Assembly (NCBI GenBank): GCA_041655275.1
Contig: JBBAFU010000016.1
Location: forward strand, 1 to 49,397
Length of the DNA: 49,397 bases
Reading direction: 5' to 3'
Source of the DNA: JAJYRX01 sp041655275
GTDB lineage: Bacteria > Pseudomonadota > Gammaproteobacteria > Burkholderiales > Burkholderiaceae_B
Positions 34,016-42,723 of this stretch are shown here, in pieces. Below the pieces are notes generated by a model that ran no database searches, was not told the DNA's origin, and saw nothing but the letters and a program-made list of their open reading frames with translations. Numbering within the stretch: position 1 is the first letter of the stretch; the number at the start of each line of letters is the position of its first letter. The position numbers and the translations under genes were made by a program.

Positions 34016-34390
34016 ATGAGCTATTTTGTCATCAAGCACCTGCACGTCACCAGCGCCGCCATCAGCATCGTCTTCTTCCTGCTGCGTTCCTACTGGTCCG
34101 TGATCGGCTCGGGGTTGCTGCAGCGACGCGTCGTGAAGGTCCTGCCGCATATCATCGACACCGTGCTGCTCGTGTGCGGCGTCATCCTTGCCATCATGAT
34201 CGGCCCCTGGCAGTCATGGATCATGGCCAAGATCGTCGCCCTGCTGCTGTACATTGGCGTGGGCATGGTGGCCATCCGGCGCGGGCGCACGCCGGGCAGC
34301 CGGGCACTGGCCGCCCTCATCGCCACCGCCATCTTCTTCTATATCGTCGGCGTGGCCCTGGCACACAACCCCATGTCGTGGCTGGCCTGA
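34016..34390 (+). CDS. SirB2 family membrane protein
   Basis: This 124-residue protein has four hydrophobic segments and the SirB2 pattern: YFVIKHLHVTSAAISIVFFL with conserved Lys-His-Leu-His, then LLRSYWSVIGS, VLPHIIDTVLLVCGVILA and WIMAKIVALLLYIGVG. SirB2 was named from a Shigella invasion-gene regulator locus, but its biochemical function is unknown. It ends 8 bases from the convergent YeiH-family gene. Confidence 0.9.
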   Translation: MSYFVIKHLHVTSAAISIVFFLLRSYWSVIGSGLLQRRVVKVLPHIIDTVLLVCGVILAIMIGPWQSWIMAKIVALLLYIGVGMVAIRRGRTPGSRALAALIATAIFFYIVGVALAHNPMSWLA

Positions 34391-34398
34391 ACCCCTGC

Positions 34399-35421
34399 CT
34401 ACCAGATTCCCATCGCCAGCATGACGGCGATGCTGCTGAACGTCACTGACATCCACACACCAAAACCCAGCAGCACCGGACGCAGGCCCACATGCTTCAT
34501 GCGACGGAAGTCGGAAGACAGGCCAATAGCAGTCAGTGCCAGCACGATCAGGAACTTGGCCGTCATGCGCAGGGGCGAATCCATGAACTCGGGAATCAGG
34601 CCCATGGAGCGTATGGCCGACGCGACCACAAACCACAGGATGAACCACGGAAAAATGCGCATCAGATTGACCTGCGTGCCGCCGGCCTGCTTGTTGCGCC
34701 ACATCTGCCAGGCGACCAGGCCCAGACAGATGGGGATGATGAGCGTCGCCCGGGTCAGCTTGACGACAGTGCCATAGTCCCCCGCAGCGTTGCTGAAACT
34801 GTAGCCCGCAGCAACAACCGAGGCGGTGTCATTGATTGCCGTGCCCGCCCAGGTTCCGAAGCCGACGTCCGACATGCCCAGCCAATGCCCCATCATGGGG
34901 AAGGTAAGCACACCCACGACGTCAAACAGAAAGATGGTGGAGATTGCAAAAGCCGTCTCATGCTCTTCCGGCTTGATGATGGGCGTCACCGCAGCGATGG
35001 CGGAGCCGCCGCAGATTGCCGTGCCCACACCCACCAGCGTCTTGAGCCGCGAAGGGATGTTGAGCCATTTGCCCAGCAACCAGGCCGAAATGAAGGCCGC
35101 CGTGACCGTGACCAGCGTCACCGTCAGCGAGGCCGCCCCGGTGCGCGCCACCTGTTGCAGGCTCAGGCCAAAACCCAGGCCGACGATGGACCAGCGCAGG
35201 ATGGTCTTGGAAGAGAACTGCAGGCCCGGGCGAAACACAGGCGCAATGCCCGCCGTGTTGCGAATGATCATCCCCATGAGAATGCCCGCCACAGGCGCGC
35301 CCAGCAGCGGAAACCAGCCGCCGACCCGGGTGGCCACCAGCGCAATCGCCGCCGCCAGCAACAAGCCCGGAACGATGGAAGGTGCGGGCGCAATCGCCGC
35401 TGCCTGTGATGATGTGGACAT
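34399..35421 (-). CDS. YeiH family membrane protein (putative sulfate/anion exporter)
   Basis: This 340-residue protein of the PF03601 family has about ten membrane segments. Recognisable blocks are LVGVGTAICGGSAIAAVTPI, AFAISTIFLFDVVGVLTFPM and GTWAGTAINDTASVVAAGYS. E. coli YeiH is divergent from the LysR regulator YeiE, and the same pairing is seen here across a 103-bp gap. The family is often annotated as a sulfate exporter, with little direct evidence. The gene is probably induced by the adjacent regulator. Confidence 0.92.
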   Translation of the reverse strand: MSTSSQAAAIAPAPSIVPGLLLAAAIALVATRVGGWFPLLGAPVAGILMGMIIRNTAGIAPVFRPGLQFSSKTILRWSIVGLGFGLSLQQVARTGAASLTVTLVTVTAAFISAWLLGKWLNIPSRLKTLVGVGTAICGGSAIAAVTPIIKPEEHETAFAISTIFLFDVVGVLTFPMMGHWLGMSDVGFGTWAGTAINDTASVVAAGYSFSNAAGDYGTVVKLTRATLIIPICLGLVAWQMWRNKQAGGTQVNLMRIFPWFILWFVVASAIRSMGLIPEFMDSPLRMTAKFLIVLALTAIGLSSDFRRMKHVGLRPVLLGFGVWMSVTFSSIAVMLAMGIW

Positions 35422-35524
35422 GGGGACCTCGATTCTGCAAACTTGAAGGTGATGCCGGAAATTCTAGGCAAAGCCATCCAATAAGAAAATTCACTAATTC
35501 TTAAATTCGATATAAAATTTATTG
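35422..35524. promoter_or_regulatory. Divergent promoter region between the YeiH and LysR genes
   Basis: The 103-bp gap becomes very AT-rich from about 35481 to 35520, with clustered TTAAATTC and ATATAAAATTT. That is typical for a shared LysR-controlled promoter. A precise T-N11-A operator could not be fixed by eye. Confidence 0.4.
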
Positions 35525-36436
35525 ATGATCGCAATCAGCCTTCGACAACTGGAAGTCTTTGTGGGGATCGCCACCCGGGGCACAGTGCGCGCAGCCGCCG
35601 AGCACCTGCACCTGACCCAGCCCGCCGTAAGCATGGCCCTCACCGAGCTTGAACGCCAGCTGTCCACCTTGCTCTTCGATCGTGATCGCGGCCGCCTGCA
35701 CCTGAGCGCACGCGGCCGCGAGCTGCTGCCCCAGGCACGCGAAATCCTCGAGCGCGTCCAGGACTTCCAATATCTGGCCAGCGACCGCACACGCCAGCTT
35801 GCCGGTGAGCTGCGCATCGGCGCCAGCAACACCATCGGCAATTATCTGGTAGGCGACCTGCTGGGCAATTTCATCGCCCGCCATCCCCAGGTGAACCTGC
35901 AGGTTCGCGTGGAAAACACGCGCGACATCATCCGCGATCTGCTCAATCATGAGCTCGATGCCGCCTGCGTCGAAGGTACGGTCAATCATCCGCGCCTTCA
36001 GGCACTGCCCTGGCGCGACGACACCCTGGCCGTGCATGCGGCCCCCGGCCATCCCCTGGCAGCGCGACGCCGGCTTCAGGCCGGTGATTTCGAGGATGTG
36101 AAGTGGATTCTGCGCGAACCGGGCTCGGCCATGCGCACGCTGGCCGAGCAGGCCATGGCCCTGCTGCCGCCCGGACAGATCTTTCTGGAGCTGGGCCAGG
36201 TTGAAGCCATCAAACAGGCCGTCATCGCCGGTCTGGGCCTGTCCTTCCTGCCCGACGCCGCCACGCGCGATGCGCTGGCCACCGGTCGCCTGGTACGTCT
36301 GTCCACACCTTTCCTGCCATTGCAGCGCCGGTTTTCCGTGATGCTGCACCGGTCACGCTATCAACCAACCGTACTGGGTGCCTTTCTTGCCAGCCTGGCG
36401 CTGGATCCGGGCGAACTTACTTCCGCAGACGACTGA
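35525..36436 (+). CDS. LysR-family transcriptional regulator (YeiE/CysB-like)
   Basis: This 303-residue regulator has an N-terminal winged helix (LRQLEVFVGIATRGTVRAAA, then HLHLTQPAVSMALTELERQL) and a two-lobe effector-binding domain (about residues 90-295). The binding domain starts with LAGELRIGASNTIGNYLVGD. ATG 35525 gives the usual LysR start; a TTG one codon earlier is possible. By position it controls the divergent YeiH-family gene. E. coli YeiE responds to sulfite, which would suit a sulfur-anion exporter, but the ligand here is unknown. Its last 20 bases overlap the convergent EamA gene. Confidence 0.92.
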   Translation: MIAISLRQLEVFVGIATRGTVRAAAEHLHLTQPAVSMALTELERQLSTLLFDRDRGRLHLSARGRELLPQAREILERVQDFQYLASDRTRQLAGELRIGASNTIGNYLVGDLLGNFIARHPQVNLQVRVENTRDIIRDLLNHELDAACVEGTVNHPRLQALPWRDDTLAVHAAPGHPLAARRRLQAGDFEDVKWILREPGSAMRTLAEQAMALLPPGQIFLELGQVEAIKQAVIAGLGLSFLPDAATRDALATGRLVRLSTPFLPLQRRFSVMLHRSRYQPTVLGAFLASLALDPGELTSADD

Positions 36437-37346
36437 GCACGACTGCACCCGACAGCGTGATCGCCGTTCCGGTCAGCTGCAACGCCGTAATGGGCTCTCC
36501 GAGCAGCCACGCCGCCAGGAAAAGCACCGAAACCGGACCGATGAGGCCGAGCTGGGAAGCCAGCGGCGCACCGATACGGGCAACAGCCCACATCACCATG
36601 AACGTGGGTACCACCGTGTTGAAGATCGCGTGGATAAGTGACAGCTGGTACACGGCCAGCGGCTGCACCATGCCGGCCAGGGAATGAACGGCAAAGAAGT
36701 GCACCATGCTGACCAGACAGGAAACCGACATGGCATAGGCCACCAGGCGAGTGGCACCAATACGCTGCAACAACTCGCCCGAACCGATCAGATACAGCGC
36801 ATACGCCAGCGCCGAGCCCAGGACGAAGCTCGCGCCCAGCAGGACATTGCTGCCGCCAAGGGACAGATCCTGGATGAAGACAAAAACCACGCCCAGGTAG
36901 GACAGGCCCAGGGCGACCCACTGCCGCACGGATACGGGGCGCTTCAGGAATACGGCGGTCAGCAGCAGGACAAACGTGGGGGAGAGGAAGAGAATCAGGC
37001 GCTCCAGCCCTGCAGTGATGTACTGCAGGCCCAGGAAATCAAGATAGCTCGCGAGGTAATAGCCCAGGACACCCAGGAGCACCACCAGCAAGGCATCACG
37101 GCGCGTCAGGCGCGGAATGCTGCCCCGCGCCGCCTGGCGCGCCTGCACTGCCGCAATCACGGCAAAAAACGGCAGCGACAATATCATCCGGAAACCCAGC
37201 ACCACCAGGGCATCCACTCCGTGCAGGTAGGTAAGCTTGGCAACGATTGCCTTGGCGGAAAACAGGATGGCCCCGAGACCCGCAAGCAGAAAGCCCGACC
37301 AGAACTGGTTGCGGTCCATGGAAAGCGCGGCGGTGGGAGACGACAT
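36417..37346 (-). CDS. EamA/DMT family transporter
   Basis: This 309-residue protein has ten hydrophobic segments in two EamA repeats. The first starts with GFLLAGLGAILFSAKAIVAKLTYLH (quoted by outline) and includes LGYYLASYLDFLGLQYITAGLERLILFLSPTF features in short form. The second begins near residue 160. The C-terminus GPVSVLFLAAWLLGEPITAL is the classic DMT end. Members export amino acids, nucleobases or other metabolites. I chose ATG 37346 over the longer frame because the extra residues are not hydrophobic and look like antisense translation of the next gene. Confidence 0.9.
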   Translation of the reverse strand: MSSPTAALSMDRNQFWSGFLLAGLGAILFSAKAIVAKLTYLHGVDALVVLGFRMILSLPFFAVIAAVQARQAARGSIPRLTRRDALLVVLLGVLGYYLASYLDFLGLQYITAGLERLILFLSPTFVLLLTAVFLKRPVSVRQWVALGLSYLGVVFVFIQDLSLGGSNVLLGASFVLGSALAYALYLIGSGELLQRIGATRLVAYAMSVSCLVSMVHFFAVHSLAGMVQPLAVYQLSLIHAIFNTVVPTFMVMWAVARIGAPLASQLGLIGPVSVLFLAAWLLGEPITALQLTGTAITLSGAVVLSRLRK

Positions 37347-37399
37347 GATGAGCGGGGGCTTTGGCGGCAAGGCCACATGATACCGCGCCCGGCAAAGAT

Positions 37400-38446
37400 T
37401 CAAGGCATGGGCAGAGTCTTCTTCCAGCGTCGCAGCTGGCGCAGCAGGCCTGCGAACGTGACCAGCCAGGCGGCCAGGGCCACGGGAAAGAGCAGGCGCG
37501 GAATCATGTCCATGAAATCGAAGGACATGGCCGTACTCATGCGCAGGGTGCACGCGGTATACATGCCCAGCGGAAAAACCGCACCCCAGTACAGCGGGTC
37601 ATAGCGCAGCGGAAAACGCTTGTACACGTGGCGCCAGAAGCCCAGCACCAGCAGCATGGGGATCCACCATGTGGCCGTGGCCCAGTAGAAAATCGTGAAA
37701 CCCTTCAGGAAAGGCAGCAGCGATTGCAGGTAGGGTGCATCCACCGAGTTCTCGATCAGCAATGAGCCCGCCAGCGTGGAAATGGCCATGGCACCCATGT
37801 TGATCCAGTATGGCGGTGCAAGATCCCCCGGTGCCAGACGGAAGAATGTATAGCGATAGAAGATGAGCGACATCATCCAGATATACAGCATGCCGCCCCA
37901 CAGCCACATGGACAGGGCGATGAAATTCAGCTCCAGGCGATGGGGTTGGGCCCATTGGGCTGCCACCAGGGTGCTGAGCACGGCGATGGATTGCGCCGCC
38001 ACCACCGCAAGCAGCCATGCGCCGGTGATGCCCTGATCCAGACTGGGCTTGTCTTCCTTGATGATGATGGCGGCAAACACGGTGTAAGTCAGCAGTATCC
38101 ACGACACCACGCCCACCGCCAGGAAGGTCACGCCCGCCGCGTGCAGGCCGAACATGGCGATATACTGCGAGCCCAGCACACTGGTTCCCGCCACAAAGGT
38201 GAAGAAGCTCGGGCCGCGCAGATGGCTCGTCATGTCCTGCCAGAATGCCTGGCGATGGCGTACGGCGCGCGCCATGGTCAACACGCACAGGACGGCATAC
38301 AGAATGTTGTTCAGGAGGAACAGGCCTGTCGCCAGCCTCGCGAAGCCCAGAAAGCTGGCGGCGAGCGACACGATTCCGGTGGCCATGACCATGCCGAAAT
38401 TCGCCGGGGAAAACACGGCCAGACCCTGATGTTGTGCAGATTGCAT
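37400..38446 (-). CDS. TDT family transporter (TehA/SLAC1-like)
   Basis: This 348-residue membrane protein has ten hydrophobic segments. The opening FSPANFGMVMATGIVSLAAS is characteristic of the TehA/Mae1/SLAC1 group. Later blocks such as WLLAVVAAQSIAVLSTLVAA and PYWINMGAMAISTLAGSLLI fit the five-hairpin SLAC1 fold. Members are anion channels or C4-dicarboxylate, sulfite or tellurite-linked exporters. The sulfur-related YeiH/LysR neighbours make sulfite export a tempting guess, but it is not shown. ATG 38446 is preferred to a start 42 codons earlier. Confidence 0.88.
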   Translation of the reverse strand: MQSAQHQGLAVFSPANFGMVMATGIVSLAASFLGFARLATGLFLLNNILYAVLCVLTMARAVRHRQAFWQDMTSHLRGPSFFTFVAGTSVLGSQYIAMFGLHAAGVTFLAVGVVSWILLTYTVFAAIIIKEDKPSLDQGITGAWLLAVVAAQSIAVLSTLVAAQWAQPHRLELNFIALSMWLWGGMLYIWMMSLIFYRYTFFRLAPGDLAPPYWINMGAMAISTLAGSLLIENSVDAPYLQSLLPFLKGFTIFYWATATWWIPMLLVLGFWRHVYKRFPLRYDPLYWGAVFPLGMYTACTLRMSTAMSFDFMDMIPRLLFPVALAAWLVTFAGLLRQLRRWKKTLPMP

Positions 38447-38563
38447 TTTCTGATCGTAGCACTGCACGGCCGACGAATTCCTTGCTCTGGATTGGCTGGG
38501 GAAGCTCTGAACCAGTCCTGGAAACCTGATATCTTGATACCAATACCGAACTTCCTGCCTGCC

Positions 38564-39472
38564 ATGTCCCACCGATCTCTTTCATTTCCGCTCGAACGTC
38601 TGGCTGAAATCCAGACGCGACCGCTCGACTTCCGGCTGCTGGAACGCATTCCGCTGACGTGTCCGGAGCAGACCTGGCCGCTGAGCCTTGGCCCTGCAGT
38701 GGGCGACGAGCGGCCCATGGTCCTGCTGGACACCGAGACCACCGGCCTTGAGGCGGCAGATGATGCCATCATTGAGCTGGGCATGGTCCGACTGCGCTAC
38801 AGCCCTTCCGCCCATCGCCTGGTGAGCGTGGAAGCCACGCTGAGCCTGTACGAAGATCCCGGCCGGCCCATTCCGGAGTTCATCACAAGGCTGACCGGCA
38901 TCACCGATGCAATGGTGAGCGGACAGCGTATGGATGACGCGCAGGTCGCCGCATTCCTGGATGGCGATCCGCTCATCGTCGCCCACAATGCCGGCTTCGA
39001 CCGCCCATTCTTTGAACGGCGCTTTTCCACGCTGGATCATCTGCCCTGGGCATGTTCAGCCTATGGTGTGGACTGGAGCGAGTTGGGCTTCGAAAGCCGC
39101 AAGCTGGAATACCTGCTCCTGCGCCTGGGCTGGTTCTACGACGGCCACAGGGCAACCAACGACACCCTCGCCATGGCCTGGCTGTTCCACCGCATGCCGG
39201 CCGCACTCGAGGCCCTGCTTGTCGAGGCACGACGCACGACAGTACGGGTGCAGGCCTTTGGCGCCCCGTTCGATGTGAAGGATGCCCTCCGGGAACGGGG
39301 TTACCGCTGGCATAACGGCACGAGCGGCCCCAATCGCCACTGGTGGTGCGAGGTCGACGCCGCTGCGCTGGGCGAGGAACAGGCTTTTCTGGACGCGCTG
39401 TACCACAACGGTTCGGAACAGGCGCATTATGTGCGCAGGACCGCCTGGAACCGGTTCAAGGATACGCTGTGA
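38564..39472 (+). CDS. DEDDh-type 3'-5' exonuclease (DnaQ superfamily)
   Basis: This 302-residue protein has all exonuclease motifs: ExoI LLDTETTGLEAADDAIIELG (Asp and Glu), ExoII VAHNAGFDRPFF (Asp) and ExoIII HRATNDTLAMAWL (His and Asp). The C-terminal ~75 residues (APFDVKDALRERGYRWHNGT, then WWCEV) form a conserved add-on found with this exonuclease group. It degrades DNA or RNA from the 3' end, probably in repair or turnover. It is divergent from the TDT transporter and convergent with the TrmB-like gene. Confidence 0.9.
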   Translation: MSHRSLSFPLERLAEIQTRPLDFRLLERIPLTCPEQTWPLSLGPAVGDERPMVLLDTETTGLEAADDAIIELGMVRLRYSPSAHRLVSVEATLSLYEDPGRPIPEFITRLTGITDAMVSGQRMDDAQVAAFLDGDPLIVAHNAGFDRPFFERRFSTLDHLPWACSAYGVDWSELGFESRKLEYLLLRLGWFYDGHRATNDTLAMAWLFHRMPAALEALLVEARRTTVRVQAFGAPFDVKDALRERGYRWHNGTSGPNRHWWCEVDAAALGEEQAFLDALYHNGSEQAHYVRRTAWNRFKDTL

Positions 39473-39503
39473 TGCGCCCTGAACCGGCACAGCCGTGGTC
39501 CGG

Positions 39504-40229
39504 TCAGCCGCAGGCGTCCCACATCGTCTCGAACAGGGCTCTTTGCAGACCTGCGAACTCCACGCTCTGGATAATCATGGCGAAGTTTTCCTTGCAGGAC
39601 GATATGTAGGCCACCTTGTCATCATAGATATAGCTGGTCATTGTCAGCGACATGTCGGCGTGCGAGAAGCGCAATTCGCGCAACTCGTCGGCTGACGTCG
39701 GCCATATGATTTCGACATCTTCACGTTTGCTGCGTATCACCCTGAGCGCGATGCCCGCCTGCACGCGTCTGCGGATGTGCTCCTGCATGAATATCCTCCC
39801 CGGTACGCTCAGCAACTCCACCATGGACAGAATGCCGCAAAGCGCCTTTGTCCGGCAGTTGAGCGTGTCATTCATCACACTGATGATGCCATCCCGCCCG
39901 GCGTAGTACCGGATCCGGGGCTTGCTCATCGAGTGGCTGTAACGTGCCTGCAGCTCCGGGAGAATCTCCTGCACATGGCTGACGCGCTGCCGTGCATTTT
40001 CCAGCAGCCGATGGGGATCTTCCGCGACCACAACCGTACGGCTGGATCGCTCGATCTGATTGAGCAGGCCTTCGCTGACGAGCCCGTCAAGAATGCCATA
40101 GGCGTGCGTTCTGCCGATACCCGCATGGGCTGCAACCTGGGTCACCGTAGCCTCGCCCAGTTCGATGGCAGCAAGATAAAAGCGCGCACGGGCACCGGCA
40201 ATCCCCAGTTGTTCGAGTTTGCTCAGCAT
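39504..40229 (-). CDS. TrmB-family transcriptional regulator
   Basis: This 241-residue regulator has a winged helix at residues ~5-70 (LEQLGIAGARARFYLAAIEL, then GRTHAYGILDGLVSEGLL). A TrmB-type effector region follows (about 110-225; IRYYAGRDGIISVMNDTLNC and IRRRVQAGIALRVIRS). TrmB proteins bind sugars in archaea, but bacterial relatives sense varied ligands. It is divergent from the Liv-type ABC/nitrilase operon, and a 15-bp palindrome lies immediately upstream of its start. It most likely autoregulates and controls the importer. Confidence 0.85.
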   Translation of the reverse strand: MLSKLEQLGIAGARARFYLAAIELGEATVTQVAAHAGIGRTHAYGILDGLVSEGLLNQIERSSRTVVVAEDPHRLLENARQRVSHVQEILPELQARYSHSMSKPRIRYYAGRDGIISVMNDTLNCRTKALCGILSMVELLSVPGRIFMQEHIRRRVQAGIALRVIRSKREDVEIIWPTSADELRELRFSHADMSLTMTSYIYDDKVAYISSCKENFAMIIQSVEFAGLQRALFETMWDACG

Positions 40230-40448
40230 TTCTATTTAGTGTCACTAAAAAATGACAAGACTATCATGTCAGAAAAAAATAACAATAACTTTTATCTCGC
40301 TTGGGTGATTTCCCTAATAAATGCGCAGGGATTATCAATGTAGTATGTCATATGAAATATTGATCGCATGTCACCGAACAGCGACATCAGGATCAGGCCG
40401 TTTTACGCTGATACCGGCCTCGCGCATGTTTCTCCAGGAGCACTCCCC
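40230..40448. promoter_or_regulatory. TrmB-ABC divergent control region with palindrome and TGTCA half-sites
   Basis: TTTAGTGTCACTAAA (40235-40249) is a perfect 15-bp palindrome next to the regulator start. The half-site TGTCA or its complement TGACA recurs at 40240-40244, 40253-40257, 40267-40271, 40346-40350 and 40369-40373. The middle pair forms TGACA-N9-TGTCA. The region is AT-rich from 40235 to 40365 and otherwise holds no gene. This is the likely operator array for the adjacent TrmB protein. Confidence 0.6.
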
Positions 40449-41741
40449 ATGAAAACAAAGGCAAAACCATTTTCTCTGACGATGCTGTCCTTGCTGACGG
40501 CGACCGCTTTTCTTGCCGCCCCGACTGCCGCCGGCGCACAAGAACCCCTCAAGATTGCGCTGGTTTCCTTTTACTCCGGCCCGGTATCCGGTCCCGTGGG
40601 CATTCCGTCGCGTAACGGCGCCGACCTCATCATCGAAGCCATTAATGCAGGCACCTTGCCGGCACCCTACAGCGGGGCGGGTGTTGGTGGCAGACAGATA
40701 GAATCAATCTATGTCGACGAGGCGGTTGACCCTGTTTCCGAATATCGCAATGCCGTTCAACGACAAGGCGTGGATGCGGTCGTCGGTTACGCGTCTTCCG
40801 GTTCCTGCCTGGGCGTGGCACCCGTGGCGGAAGAGCTTCAAACGCTGACCCTGCTCTACTATTGCGGCTCGGTACGGACCTTCGAGGAAGGACCGAAGGA
40901 ATATGTGTTCCGCACCATGAATACACAGGATGTCGAGAACATCGGGGCAGCCCGGTATGTGCTCGACACGATGAAGGACGTCAAGAGCATTTCCGGCATC
41001 AATCAGAACTATGGCTGGGGCCAGGAATCCTGGCGGGATTTCTCGAAGAGCCTGCAGCAGCTCAAGCCTGATATCACCATCAAGACCGAGCTTTTTCCGA
41101 AATTCCTGTCGGGCCAATATGGCGCTGAAGTAACGGCACTGTCCCGCAACAAGGCCGACATCATCCATTCGAGCTTCTGGGGCGGAGACCTGGATGCGTT
41201 CATCCTGCAGGCCTCGCCACGCAATCTCCTCAAAAATCAGACTGCAGTGCTGACCACCGGCGGTACCGCCCTGCAATCGCTGGCCAAGCACATTCCCGAT
41301 GGCACCATCATCGGTGTGCGCGGCAGCGGCGGCGTGCTGGCACCCAAGTCCGACTTCAACGACTGGTTCCGATCCGAATACGAGAAGAAATACGGCGAGG
41401 TCGTCACCTTCCCTGCCTACTACATGGCGCAAGCCGTACTCGCACTCAAGGCCGCGGGAGACATCGCTGCGCAGAAATCCGGAAACTCGCCCTCGGTTGA
41501 TGACATTCGTACGGCATTACGGGGCATCTCCTTCGAAACCCCGGCAGGTACCGTAGCCATGGACCGTCACAACGGCCATCAGGCTTCGACGGAAATCGCC
41601 TACGGCACCTTCAAGCTTCAGGATGGCAAGCCGACCCTGGAAAACGTCAAGCGCTATGCCCCCGAATGCGTGATCGCCCCCGAAGGCACGAACAGTCTGG
41701 ACTGGATCGAAGCAGGTTTTCCCGGCGCCGTATGCAACTGA
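40449..41741 (+). CDS. ABC transporter periplasmic substrate-binding protein (branched-chain amino acid/amide type)
   Basis: This 430-residue receptor has a signal peptide ending near residue 30 (APTAAGA-QEPLKI). The mature protein is of the LivJ/AmiC/UrtA type: IALVSFYSGPVSGPVGIPSR, then NGADLIIEAIN. Two-lobe features follow (VDAVVGYASSGSCLGVAPVA, DIIHSSFWGGDLDAFILQ). AGGAG precedes ATG 40449. It is longer than classic LivJ and closer in size to amide or urea receptors. It heads the operon and is followed by a strong hairpin. A nitrile or related small molecule is the inferred ligand, because nitrilase is the last gene. Confidence 0.9.
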   Translation: MKTKAKPFSLTMLSLLTATAFLAAPTAAGAQEPLKIALVSFYSGPVSGPVGIPSRNGADLIIEAINAGTLPAPYSGAGVGGRQIESIYVDEAVDPVSEYRNAVQRQGVDAVVGYASSGSCLGVAPVAEELQTLTLLYYCGSVRTFEEGPKEYVFRTMNTQDVENIGAARYVLDTMKDVKSISGINQNYGWGQESWRDFSKSLQQLKPDITIKTELFPKFLSGQYGAEVTALSRNKADIIHSSFWGGDLDAFILQASPRNLLKNQTAVLTTGGTALQSLAKHIPDGTIIGVRGSGGVLAPKSDFNDWFRSEYEKKYGEVVTFPAYYMAQAVLALKAAGDIAAQKSGNSPSVDDIRTALRGISFETPAGTVAMDRHNGHQASTEIAYGTFKLQDGKPTLENVKRYAPECVIAPEGTNSLDWIEAGFPGAVCN

Positions 41742-41764
41742 TGCCGTGAACCATCAAGCGTGAC

Positions 41765-41793
41765 GGCCGGCCTTTGAACACAAAAGGCCGGCC
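41765..41793 (+). repeat. Strong intercistronic hairpin after the receptor gene
   Basis: GGCCGGCCTTT and AAAGGCCGGCC pair perfectly over 11 bp around GAACACA, 24 bases after the receptor stop and 31 bases before the permease start. Without a T-tract it more likely protects the upstream mRNA and attenuates the downstream genes, raising receptor over permease. Confidence 0.75.
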
Positions 41794-41823
41794 ACCGTCT
41801 GCATCTGCTGAGGATCCCGCGAC

Positions 41824-42723
41824 ATGTCCCTGCTTCTGGCCATCGTGATCGATGGTTTGATCTACGCCTCCTGGCTATTCATCATTGCGTCGGGCCTGTC
41901 GCTGATCTATGGCGTCATGCGTGTGCTCAACATGGCGCACGGCAGTTTCTACGCCATCGGCGCCTACGTCACAGCATCTCTTGTCAGCTGGTATTTCAAT
42001 CACTCGACGCTGCCGGCCTATGGAAGTTTCGTGCTCATGTTTCTTGCCGCACCGGCCGTCGGCATCGTATTGGGGGTGCTGGTGGAGCGCGGCGTATTGC
42101 GCTTCCTGATCGAGCGCGGTGAGCTGATCACCGTCCTCGTCACTTTCGGCCTGCTGCTGATGTTCGAGGACATCATCAAACTGATATGGGGCGTCCAATC
42201 CTACTACGCCTTTGAGCCATATGGCCTGCTGGGCAGCACCGACATCGGCGGTCTCACTTTCGTCAACTACGACCTTGCCATGATAGGCGTGGCCGCCGTT
42301 GTGGCCGTGGTGCTGTGGTGGGCGCTGAACCGAACCCGCTTCGGCAAGCTTCTGCGTGCGGTCATCTACGATCGTGAACTGGCGGTCAGCATCGGCATCA
42401 ATGTCAGCCGCGTTTTTGTCATGACCTTTGCCACCGGCGTGGCTCTGGGTGCGCTTGCCGGTGGACTGGTGGCGCCGTCCATCACCGTGACACCCGGCCT
42501 GGGCATCGAAGTCATCGTACTTGCCTTCGCCGTAGTGGTTACCGGCGGATTGGGCAGCATCCAGGGCGCCCTCCTGGGCGCAGTGATGATTGGTCTGGCA
42601 CGTGCAGCCGCCGTCAACGTCTATCCCGAGCTCGAGCTTTTCGTCATTTACGCCGTCATGGCAACCGTTCTGGTCTTCAGACCTCGCGGCCTGTTTGCAC
42701 TCGCCACCAGCAGGAAAATCTGA
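41824..42723 (+). CDS. ABC transporter permease, LivH type
   Basis: This 299-residue inner-membrane permease has about eight hydrophobic segments. Family blocks are SGLSLIYGVMRVLNMAHGSF and YAIGAYVTASL near residues 21-50, the EAA-like ALNRTRFGKLLRAVIYDREL loop, and VVVTGGLGSIQGALLGAVMI near 240. GAGG precedes the ATG. Its stop overlaps the next start in an ATGA, so it is coupled to the LivM-type gene with which it forms the channel. Confidence 0.95.
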   Translation: MSLLLAIVIDGLIYASWLFIIASGLSLIYGVMRVLNMAHGSFYAIGAYVTASLVSWYFNHSTLPAYGSFVLMFLAAPAVGIVLGVLVERGVLRFLIERGELITVLVTFGLLLMFEDIIKLIWGVQSYYAFEPYGLLGSTDIGGLTFVNYDLAMIGVAAVVAVVLWWALNRTRFGKLLRAVIYDRELAVSIGINVSRVFVMTFATGVALGALAGGLVAPSITVTPGLGIEVIVLAFAVVVTGGLGSIQGALLGAVMIGLARAAAVNVYPELELFVIYAVMATVLVFRPRGLFALATSRKI

